64,000 bases of DNA. Source: Plazaster borealis. Its lineage: Eukaryota; Echinodermata; Asteroidea; Forcipulatida; Labidiasteridae. The stretch lies in contig CM037464.1 in assembly GCA_021014325.1 (NCBI GenBank), positions 9,765,127 through 9,829,126 of the forward strand, read 5' to 3'. Shown here one piece after another: positions 1 through 12,000 of this stretch. Both the position numbers and the translations under genes were made by a program. Under the pieces are notes generated by a model, which worked only from the letters and a program-made list of their open reading frames with translations, had not been told where the DNA came from and did not search any database. How positions within the stretch are numbered: position 1 is the first letter of the stretch; the number at the start of each line of letters is the position of its first letter.

Positions 1-72
1 CCTCTTTCCTAACTTTGATGATACAACAGCAACATAACAAAAAGAGCAACACAGCAACGCCTCCACCAGCAA
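1..72 (-). CDS. Exon (partial): transmembrane helix and cytoplasmic start
   Basis: The exon starts after acceptor TTTATTTCCAG and encodes AGGGVAVLLFLLCCCCII followed by KVRKE. With WILIAA from the previous exon this makes a hydrophobic helix of about 24 residues, then a basic stop-transfer stretch. The cluster of four cysteines at the inner face could be palmitoylated. The exon runs off the left edge, so any band-4.1 or PDZ-binding motif is not visible. Confidence 0.85.
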   Translation of the reverse strand, partial: MLVEALLCCSFCYVAVVSSKLGKR

Positions 73-3000
73 CTGGAAATAAAAAATACAGTCAAATTAT
101 ATTGTCAGCTTTTTAAAATACAACAATCATTCTTAAGAATCATGTGTGTACATTTCCCACTATTTTAGCCTATAAAGAACTAGTAAAGTAATAACAAAAC
201 ATTAAGTATCTGTTATAACCTAAATTCTAAACAGTGCTTTGTTGCTTTGTACATCACTGGATATTGCTAGGGCCATATTTTGGAAGGTTTACCATGTGAA
301 ATCATGTTTCGTGCTATAAATATGGACCAAACAGCCACAAAAAAAAAAATTCATACAAATTGTTGAAGTTTTAATAAACACAAAATGTGTGTACAAATAA
401 ATCAGACTACACCTAGTGATCCTTTCACTATCTAATGTGTTAATTTAGAACCTCAAACATTGCACTTCATTTAATGTCATTTATTTTCACATCATTTAGT
501 GCCAGCACCAAATTCAGGATGAAGCAAAATATTTGGTAAAAGTATAAAATGATATTACAATATTTCCCGACATATCAATTTTTTTAAATTTAACACAAAT
601 GAATTAGACATAAAAACAAATACAGGTCAAACAATATACAAAGCTAACAGTAGAAACAAAAAGTAAATAACAGCAAACAGACTCTGAAAAAACCTGAGGA
701 AAAGATGGGCTGGGGTGGGAGGGTATGGTGATTTAGGAGTGAGCTACAACATTTAATAGACCGTGCAAGTCTCGCGCGTATTCAAACATTTTTGGGACCA
801 CTTTGGTCCCACGTACGATGCTTTAACGCGTGAAGGAAACAAACTCACGCGCTTTAACGGGTCCCAATGTTCGAATACGCACGAGAATTGCACAGTCTAT
901 TGACTTTAGTTTTAAAGGTAGTAAATGACTGGTGAAAAATATCAATATCGGGGTTGGTAAGGATGATGGAATTATACAGGGATGAAAGCTATTATTTGTT
1001 AACTTTTTTAGGAATTTGGATATGGTTTTGGTGAATAAAATCATCAATGAACCAAAAATTTACGAAAAATAGGTTTCATAACAATGTATCACAGCACCCT
1101 CTAGAAATGGGTTTCACCACTTCAAGTTGGATGACTTGTATATCCACCAAATTTTTTCAGGATTGGCTTATGGCGGACAGTTCATTACGACCACAACAGT
1201 AGCGCCCTAATTGTTTTTGGGGCAGTCGGAAGGCTGACGGAAACATCCACTCAGATATTCCATTGTGTAGTGTACACAGGCAACTGCACCTACCATGCTA
1301 TGCTCTGATTCACCCGTACAAAGGGGAACACCAGGTATTGGAAAACATGCCTCGTAATACCCCTTTTCCGGGGGTTATTGTGTAATCCCCGATTCCAGAC
1401 GTTTGTCTTGTTGTTATACAAATGTGACATACAAGAATGGACAGGCTGCCACCATTGTTTATCATTGTATTCAGCTACTTGGGAGGCAGGTCCGAGCAAT
1501 CTGAGATTCCTGAGATTCCATCATACCATTTGGAAGTAGTCTCTAGGTCTGCCTAATGGCACACCTGCCAGTGAATGATGGATGCCTCTTGATTGTGCCT
1601 CGTCATATAGTGTCGGCTGCCATCATCTTACATTCACTGATTAAATGGTGGATATAGTCTCTGCAGCTTCTCCACACATTCAGCACATGCCAGCAACCTG
1701 GATCTTAAAGATGTTCTTTTCAAATGAATGTTTGTGTGTATGACTTGATAATGAATAGCCGCCACTACTTTCTCTGTTTATGTTTGAGCTAACCATGCTG
1801 TAGAATGCTACCATGGAAGTATTGAAGCTTCAGCTAATTTGCAATGATGACCATGGAGAAGCTTTACTAATCTCTCATGGCATCAGCAGCATACAATGTA
1901 ACTGCTGTATTTTTGTTTAGATTATCAGAAAAGATCCCAATCAGCCCCTCTGACAGAATGCATTTGCCTGTTTGATGATTGAGTGCATGGGTTTGCTATC
2001 AAGATAAAATTTGTTCATGATATCGTCAGCAATTTCACAAAGTGCCAAAAACATGAAAAATCGATAAAAAACTTATTTTGACTTTTTTGTTGGTTTCGAT
2101 TTAGTTGAACGGTATCCAAGAATTTACAAAGTTTGAGGTCTAAAAATCGTCTAGTTTCTTAATTATGCTAAGTTGATGAAAGACAAAAACCTCAAGAACC
2201 TGGAAATGCGTTTTCCTTAAGAGCCAAAACCCTATTTGTCACGCGCCCGCGTTAAAGATACGGCTGGCACAGCGCCAATCATGAGTGCTTCGGCTTTTGA
2301 GTTTTCACGAAGTGCCAAAAACTTTGACCTACAATGTTTTACGAAAAGGCCAAAAAATGCCAAAACCTGGAATTGCGTTTTCACGAAGAGCCCAAAAGTG
2401 TATTGGTTTTATCCGCTGGCACAGTGCCAAAAGTGGGTGCTCTGGCTTTTGCATTTTCAAAAACCGCTAAAACCTGGAATTGCGTTTTCACAAAGAGCCC
2501 AAAAGTGTATTGGTTTTATTCTCTGGCACAGTGCCAAAAGTGGGTGCTCCGGCTTTTGTGTTTTCACGAACAGCCAAAAACTTTACACACGACGCGCTGC
2601 ACACAGACCACGTTTTGTGCAGTTTTCACGAAGGGACAATTTTGTTAATTAAATAAATACTCATAATTAAACCGTTATGGACAAAATTGAAAACAGATTT
2701 GTATGATTTAAGATTTCTAATTCCCTGATATGTAAAATTTTAAAGATTAAACCGCAAATAGTCTACCAACCAGTAATTTCAAAATTAGCTTAACTTCAAA
2801 TGCGGTTTTCTCCAAACATACATTTTTGGCTGTACAAGACTTTTTGGCACTTCGTGAAATTGCTGACAATATGAATAAGCCAGCCAGCTTTTATTTCGAC
2901 AAACCTACCCAATCACTGTTGGATTGTACATTCCTTCCAACTGAACAAATCCTCGTCCTCAAATCTTGCATGGGAGATAAAAACGTTTTACAGCTGCCCT

Positions 3001-6000
3001 AAAGTGGTGTAATTGATGTCTTGTCATAAGCTTTCTTGTTACTTAACCAAGCTGTCATATTTCATCTTTCTACCATTTTATGATATAAAGCTGTACAGCA
3101 GCACAGGAACAGCAAAGCTGAATACTGAAGTCCCACAGGACCGAATGTTGAAGTCCCAGAGGATCTTGACCTGGGGCCAATTTTACCAAGAGCTTAGATT
3201 GATCTTAACTGCAAATCAATCGTAGATGCTAAAGTAAAGTGTGATGTCACAATACTATTGTAACACTGATAACTAATCTTTAAGATGAATCTTAGTGCTT
3301 TGTGAAATCGAGCCCTGGTCGGTCTCTACAACTTTCTCTGGAACATGCATGGTCGTACCACTTCGCAAGCACTTGGACACCATACTTCACAGAGCTCAGT
3401 GAAACGGTCTTCCTTTGTACTCCGTCTGAGCCTGCCAAATCTGACAAAGTTCTCCAGCAAGATCTTGGTACTTCTCGATCTTTTCCATCTCCTTTGAAGC
3501 TACCCTTATACCACCCAGCACAACTATGTCAATAAGATGACACATCTTCTTCTTCTTACCTAAGACTCCAACATCCAGACGCCTATGTTCTATGTTCTGC
3601 CTTGTTACACATTCCACACATAGGAGAGACGTTTGCTTCTCTAACCTTGCCTTCATTACATTTGTCATTAGAGACTGGTCTTGCTCTCCTTAACCAATTC
3701 AAGGATTTGCTGCTTGCCACTTCTTCAGTGCATCTCAAGAACCGGCCATGAAGTCAAGTGGTTTGTTCCTCCAATCTTGGTTTCTTTCCTCTGTTCTTCC
3801 CTTTTGTACTCCTATGGCCCAACTTTGTCTGCCTTCAAGTACTTTTGCGCAATTTTCAACAAGTTCTCCTCGGTGCTGTTGACACTGTCTGCCACGCTCA
3901 GTAACCCCCTTCCACCCTCTGACCACAGAAGATAGAGTCTGCTGACATTCGCCCGAGGATGTAGCACGGCATGCATGGTCATAAATTTTCTTGTTCTCCT
4001 GTCAGTGACATTTAGATCTTCCCTAGTCCACTCGACAAAACCCGCACTGTACCTCATCAAAGACACGGCCAATGTGTTAATTGCCTTAATCATGTTCCCT
4101 TCGTTCAGTTTAGACTTCAAACATTTCTTCACCTGCCTGATGTATTCTGCACTAAGCCTTAACTTTGACTACTCAGGAAGGACATGATGACCAGGGTTGT
4201 AGCTAGACCAATTTCAGTGGTGGGCACTAAATCAAACATTTTCGAAGACAACCAAGGGCGAGCGAACAAGTGGAACGCTAAAGCGGTTTATGGCCGGGGT
4301 CCAAGGGGGGACCACAAGGGCCTCTAGAGGTCTAGATGCAACAGAACTGTTGGATTTTAGGCTTTTTGTGGAGTAAAAACCAGTATTCTGAAGCACTATT
4401 TAGGGTTGGAAAAATGCTCAAGACTCTGTTCCTTGAAATAATTGCAATGTTATGTATAATGATCATCACATGATGTTGAATGTTGATTTGATATGTTGAA
4501 TGATGATGTGTTTTTTGTATTTGTAGTAGGATTTCTGAACTAAAATGGAATGGATCAAAATAATAGCAATACTGTTATTATTTGTGTCAATGTTATCAAA
4601 AGAGAGAAAATTACACAAATTAACAGGAATTTAACTACTCTTAAAGTTATCAATCATTCATATAACATTCACAATCACAGTTCCGAAATGTAAAATCCTC
4701 AAATTCCTGCTATCAACAAAGCAAAAAAAAAAAATGGGCCCACAGGTGACAAATTGCACACTGGATTTATAAAAAAACATAAGCAGTCAGCCTGCCAAGT
4801 CCACAAAAACAATTTATTGAGACCATCTACTATAACCAGAATGCCCTACAAGCCAGACATTGCCGACTGTCCCCACTCACCCCCTCAGTCCCTGACAAAA
4901 TTCCTCTACATGTAGATGTGCCTCAATATTATTGTAGCAACTGAGATTTTAAAAGATACAAAATTGTTACACTTAGTTGCAACTTGATACAACGTATAAC
5001 AATGCTTCAACATTTTTGCTTTGTACACTGCATGCTGCTGCCACCAGCCCACATTATTGACCACAATTATTCAAGTCATGGGGCCATCATTGCTGAAGCA
5101 TAGGTTTCCAAACTGTTCATGTTATGGGGCCATGCAATAAGTTGAATGGCCTTTGACTGCTTCTTTCTCTGTGATTTTTGAGACTCCTTATCATCAGCTT
5201 CATTGTGTCTGAGGTCAATGCACAGTGGACAATATTTTGATTTATTCTGGGGGAAATCTGTGCTGGGCGGCACAGTGTATTTTGCTCAAAGTGCTGGGCG
5301 TAAATTTTGAGTTTCGGGCAGGCCCAACCAAGCGCCGCCCACTTTGGCTATAACACTGATGATGACACTTCTTTGATTTATCTAAGACTACAACATCAGG
5401 AAGCCTTTGTTTTATAACATGATCAGTCTGAATGTTAAAGTCTAAGAGGATCTTGACCTGGTTGGTCTCTTCAACTTTCTCTGGAACATGGTCGTGCCAT
5501 TTCGCAAGCACTTTGACACCATACAAAGTTTCTTACTTCTTACAATCCCTGTGAATCACCTTGGCCACTTTGTCATGTTTTACTTTGTACTCCGTCTGGG
5601 CCATCATACTACATTTGCTGACAATATGAAATACAGTCTCCTCTGCCTTATAACACATTCTACACATAGGAAAGATGTTTGCTTTGTATTTCCTTGCCTT
5701 CATTACGTTCGTCCTAAGAGACTGGTCTTGCACCGCAGTATTCAAGCCCTAAGTTTCCTTCTTCAGTTCTCCGCTCCTTAACCAATTCAAGGAATGGCCG
5801 GTTTCACATTTCCTTCTGGATGAAACCAGAAGTTGAAGTGAAAAATATTATAAAGCACTATAAAGAATGGTCTTCCAAGTTAGAACTTGAAGATGGTTTC
5901 AGTGGATAAAATCTTCTATGACATCTAAACTTTCCCCCCAAAAAGGAATAAATACATCATAGTGTGGTCACAGCAACGATCATAGCTTGCAGTTCATTTT

Positions 6001-9000
6001 TGTAAAAACATGACCCAATTCTGACCTTTCCTTCGGGACCAAACCACAAATTGAAATGATAAAATATTATTGGAGGTCTACAGAGCACACATATGCATTC
6101 AATATCTATAATATTTCACTTGATAGCGTAACTTTTTTTATTTTAATATACTGTAAATTTCACACTGTTTAAACACTTCACTTTTTAGCATACATGTTCA
6201 CTGCTTTATGTTTGTGCTGCATATTTCTATATTGCTTGTAGAGTAAATTGTTATATTATAACTTGTTCTTGTTTTGCTTTTCCTATCTTTAATACCCTGC
6301 TTTAAACCTTATTTGTTATTGTTTGAAATGTTACTTTTATCTACAATGCATTAATCTACATGCATTGCTGTTTCTAAGATACATAAAGATATATCATTTG
6401 CTGGGTTTTTTCCAAAGTGTTCATAACCTTCTGTTTTGTTCTGATATTATGTATATCACTCATTAAATTATTTGTTGTTAATTTGAATAATATTTACTTC
6501 TAATCTACTAATATATCATCGAGTCAGTGCAAAAGCAATTGTCAAGCATTGTATTTTGCTTAAAATAGCCTGAATGTACACACAAAACAAGTCACTGCGA
6601 CACAACGTTTTTCCACAGGGCATTTTTGTGCGAGATAACGTTTTTGCAAACTTGCGATACAACAGTTTTTGTACTGACATGACGATATTAATGTTTACCT
6701 TATCTTTTGTTGTAATCCTGGCTTCAACTTTCAATGAATATAAGGCCCTCAACAAAAGTATTTTTCAAATGAAAAGGATACACTTTTAAAGTAAAAAAAA
6801 ATTAAAAAGGAAATAAATAAATAAATATACGTGATCAGTAAAATGATTGTCCATGACCTTATATGGAGGTAAAAACTACCACTACAGTAATGTGGATCAA
6901 GCGTGTTTATTTGTACAAGGATTTCTGAACAAAGTAATGTCTTACCGGCAGCAATAAGGATCCAGTTGATTGGAGACGATGATACTAACTCAGGTGGAAG
7001 AGAAATCTCAATACCCTGAACTGCTTGAGAATTCCAAGGCGGCATAGTACGCATCTGTGAATAACACAACATCTTAATATCAATTCATCTGTGTTGTACC
7101 TTCAGGGGCAAAATATCAAACTTGGTTTAAGTAGAAGATCAATATCTACCAAAACGTTGACCATCACATTTATCTTTTGGCATTTATAGTATGCTACTTC
7201 TTTGCAACCTATCCTGATATCTAGAACTGTTTTAAAGGGTTACAATGCAAAATTATGTATGACACATGAGGGATATATCCCTAGGCAGCGAGGATTCAAG
7301 TTTGCTGGAACTTAAAATCCATCAGGGCCATTTTCTGTTTTTCTATAATGGCAACCAAAGTTTGTGCTTGGCAGGAATGGTTCAAACTTTTAAGCCCTTC
7401 TGTAAATAAGCGATGGCCCTGCCCAATTCAGTGGCACTCAAAAACTGTTGAATCGATATGCATAAAAACTGCCTAAGCCCCATCACACCGAACTCGTTCT
7501 CACTACGTTCTGAAAAAATGTATCCGAACGGGCTTAAACTGTGTGCAATGGAGTGGACAGTAGTAGCAACTTTTTTACGGTCTGTTTACAAACTTCATCA
7601 TGGACAGGCTCGGACGGGTTTGATCAGGAATGGTGCTCCAGAACTTTGAGCCTGCTCAAAATTTTCGGGCGACCATCTCGTTTTGCAATTAGACGGAGTG
7701 GCAATGTACTTAAAATGAGATGGATCGTACTTTGAACGGAATTGCTGTACTTGGATCGTACTAGGGACGTGCTATGACATGGTGCGGTCGGGCGTCAATT
7801 GGATGTACATGTGCAGACCGGGTCCGTTGTAGCACGTTCATCCGTTCACAGACAGACCCAACTTGGCCGCATTACGTCCTTAGTGCGTCTTAAATACGAT
7901 CAAAACAAAATAACAAGTTCTGAACAAGTTTGCAACACGTTTCTACACAGTTCTAAAAGTTGCTGTAAGTTCTGGGTACGCTTATTGGGTTCTTACGCAG
8001 TTCTTAAAAATCCACCCTGTCTGCAGTACAATCAGTTAAGGTATGGTATAAATAGGGGCCGTTTTCTCACTGGTTCATTATTTGGGCACAATATTTTTAC
8101 AGTTTACATCTGTTTTACTAATGAGAATGAGGACTGGCAGAAACGTGCTGGGTTTTTATAGCCGTCAGGCCAGGACAGGATTACAATTACGTCCTGAACG
8201 CACTAGGGACGATTAGATGAGGACGTGGTCAGAACAAGTTAAACTGTCTGTGAACGAGGTGATCAAGTTACGAACTAGTTAGAATGGATTTCGAGGTATA
8301 AGGAACGAAGTAGAACTAGTTACGAACCAGTTTAAACTGACTACAGAAGGGCTTGGACTGCTTGGAAACGGTGTCTTCACGAGGTGAGCGGTTAATTTTA
8401 CCCAATCTGAACTTGATATAAACGGACTGCTGACGGCATAAAGACGAGATGGACGTATCGAGAACTGTTTATTAACTAACTAGGGTCACATTACAGACAT
8501 TGTCCGGCCAAAGCTATACGTTCTAGCTAGACCACAACCCATTTTACAATTTATTAGGACGGGTTCGGACGTTTAGAGAACTAGTTTGGTGTGACCGAGG
8601 CTTTATACCAACCTATTGTCTAGATGGTATAAATGCAAACAAATGTTAATGATTTCTCATTTCAACCCTAGCAGAGTCTTTCTCAAAGGCTATATATCCT
8701 TTGAGAAATCCTTTCTCATTTACCCTGATTTAAGAAAGACTTTGCTAGGGTCGAAACGTGGGACCATTAACAATTGTTTGCATGCATAAAACCGTAAGCA
8801 TCTTTTTAAAGGTTTTAATTTATGTGTAGGGTCTGTGTCTGGATATTGTTTTCGTGGGTGGGTAATTTTGACTGGGGATTTCAGCAAATGTAGAGACCAG
8901 AAGAACCAGTATGACTATTGGGTCAGTGCCAGGAACGAGTACGCGAGACCAGAAGAACCAGTATGACTATTGGGTCAGTGCCAGGAACAAGTACGTGAGA

Positions 9001-12000
9001 CCAGGAGAACCAGTATGACTATTGGGTTAGTGCCAGGAACAAGTACGCGAGACCAGAAGAACCAGTATGACTATTGGGTCAGTTCCAGGAACAAGTACGC
9101 GAGACCAGAAGAACCAGTATGACTATTGGGTCAGTGCCAGGAACAAGTACGCGAGACCAGAAGAACCAGTATGACTATTGGGTCAGTGCCATAGGAACAA
9201 GTACGCGAGACCAGAAGAACCAGTATGACTATTGGGCCAGTTCCAGGAACAAGTACGCGAGACCAGAAGAACCAGTATGACTATTGGGTCAGTGCCAGGA
9301 ACAAGTACGCGAGACCAGAAGAACCAGTATGACTATTGGGTCAGTGCCATAGGAACAAGTACGCGAGACCAGAAGAACCAGTATGACTATTGGGTCAGTG
9401 GCAGGAACAAGTACGCGAGACCAGAAGAACCAGTATGACTATTGGGTCAGTGAGGAACAAGTACGCAAGACCAGAAGAACCAGTATGACTATTGGGTCAG
9501 TGCCATAGGAACAAGTACGCGAGACCAAAAGAACCAGTATGACTATTGGGTCAGTGCCAGGAACAAGTACGCGAGACCAGAAGAACCAGTATGACTATTG
9601 GGTCAGTGCCAGGAACAAGTACGCGAGACCAGAAAAACCAGTATGACTATTGGGTCAGTGCCAGGAACAAGTACGCGAGACCAGAAGAACCAGTATGACT
9701 ATTGGGTTAGTGCCAGGAACAAGTACGCGAGACCAGAAGAACCAGTATGACTATTGGGCCAGTTCCAGGAACAAGTACGCGAGACCAGAAGAACCAGTAT
9801 GACTATTGGGTCAGTGCCAGGAACAAGTACGCGAGACCAGAAGAACCAGTATGACTATTGGGTCAGTGCCATAGGAACAAGTACGCCAGACCAGAAGAAC
9901 CAGTATGACTATTGGGTCAGTGCCAGGAACAAGTACGCGAGACCAGAAGAACCAGTATGACTATTGGGTCAGTGCCAGGAACAAGTACGCGAGACCAGAA
10001 GAACCAGTATGACTATTGGGTCAGTGCCAGGAACAAGTACGCGAGACCAGAAGAACCAGTATGACTATTGGGTCAGTGCCAGGAACAAGTACGCGAGACC
10101 AGAAGAACCAGTATGACTATTGGGTCAGTTCCAGGAACAAGTACGCGAGACCAGAAGAACCAGTATGACTATTGGGTCAGTGCCAGGAACAAGTACGCGA
10201 GACCAGAAGAACCAGTATGACTTTTGGGTCAGTGCCAGGAAAAAAACACGCGAGACCAGAAGAACCAGTATGACTATTGGGTAAGTGCCAGGAACAAGTA
10301 CGCGAGACCAGAAGAACCAGTATTTTCATGGTGACGCCCACGTCGGCTGCACTGCTGTAAAATTCTGCTCTTCAAACACTGTCGAATTTCTCCTTTTTTT
10401 TTTATAGTCTTTTTTATTGTTTAACTGCTCCGTCGTCGGTACTTGTCAGCCAGTTTGATACTAGTATCAGTGATGATTTCTATATAGTTTCTTCATTTTA
10501 ACTGTTTTGGAGCTGCACAGCACCCGATCCATGTGAGTTTTGTACATAGCTTGACATTGATATCCATCTTGTACTATACATTCATATACTGCACACGCTC
10601 TACTTGAAATAAGGAGAACAATGGCTCACAACCTCGTTACTCGACCCTTTACCTCCAAGAAATGGATCGAACTCAAGAAGTTTAAAATTGTACGCACTAC
10701 AAAGAGAGGTTACCGTGGCGGCATGTTACGTAACAAATTTCCAATTCCAACAGTGGTCACCCCTCCAACTCATTCACCATTAACAAAGCCATTCGTAGGT
10801 CTGTATGTGAGCATAACTTAGTGTGCGTTTCAGAAACGTCCCCGGCTGTCACTATAACTCAAAAATCAAGACTTGCAATATGGAATGCTAATTCATTGAA
10901 GAAGAAAACAACTTCTATCACCGATTTCATCATTCGTGAACAAATTGACCTTTTTGCAATCACCGAATCATGGTTATCTGGAGATGATCGTGACAGTTGT
11001 CCACTTGCCGATGTGAAGAGAACTTTGCCTCATTTTAATGTCTACAATCAACCTCGTGAACACGGGAAAGGAGGTGGACTGTGCCTTTTTTCTCATCAAG
11101 GGATTGCTGTTAAGCAGAACCATCAGAACAAATTTACGTCCTTTGAATACATGGACTTATCTGTGTCTGTTGGCAGTTCGTCTGTTAGATTTTTCATTAT
11201 CTACCGGCCACCACCGTCTCAAATTAACCAACTGACTAGTACAATGTTTTTCACGGATTTCTCTACTCTGCTTGAGACAATAACCATTCACCCTGGTCAT
11301 ATAACTATGGCTGGAGATTTTTAACTTTCACATTGATGTCAACGATGATCGCGACTCTACAGTTTTTCGGGAGATGCTAGATTCTTCTGGACTTCAGCAG
11401 CATGTCACTGGGTCAACGCATCGTCATGGCCATACTCTGGATTTGGTTATTACCCGGATGGATGAACATGTAGTCGCTGACATTGAGATAGTTCGAGGTC
11501 TTCCCTCAGATCACCATGCCATCAAATGCCAGCTCGATTTATCTCGACCCCGCCCGATAAAGAAGCTGGCTAAGTCTCGGGAACTACGCAAAATAGACAT
11601 TCTCAAGTTCAACAAGGATATTGAACAATCAGCTTTAGCTACTCATCCTGTTGTTGATTTACATCAATTTGTTGCACGCTATGAACTGATTCTTAGCGAA
11701 TTGTTGGATCGTCATGCTCCAATGAAGTCCAGACTGATAACACTTCGACCAAATGCACCATGGTACACTGACGACCTTCGAGTAATCAAGGTGAAACGTC
11801 GCCAACTTGAACGTGCCTGGATTGCTTCTGGACTTGCCATTGATAAGCAGCTCTTCGTTGACCAATGTAAAAAGTACAGAAGAATGTTGGAGCAAGCTAA
11901 ATGCACGTACTACAGGGCCAAGGTAGTTGGCTGTGACACTCGGCAATTGTTTCAGCTTGTTGACACCTTTTTTCGAGCTACCCCCGTCAAGCGTCAAGTA

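Larger units (their letters stand above)
73..6945. other. Intron with repeats
   Basis: AT-rich intron of the minus-strand gene. Recognisable contents are a small hairpin element (758-898), a TIR element (2025-2867) and two LINE remnants (3300-4190, 5330-5810), annotated separately. I see nothing identifiable in 73-757, 903-2024, 2868-3299, 4191-5240 or 5811-6945 beyond AT-rich DNA and a short AAAT run near 6811. Confidence 0.6.

Noticed and set aside
2236..2652. 138-codon open frame
   Set aside because: It runs through the internal repeats of the TIR element at 2025-2867 and has no domain.
9074..9960. Repeated 68-codon open frames
   Set aside because: They are readings through the 52-bp minisatellite. 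Three units make 156 bp, a multiple of three, so frames stay open until a variant unit appears.
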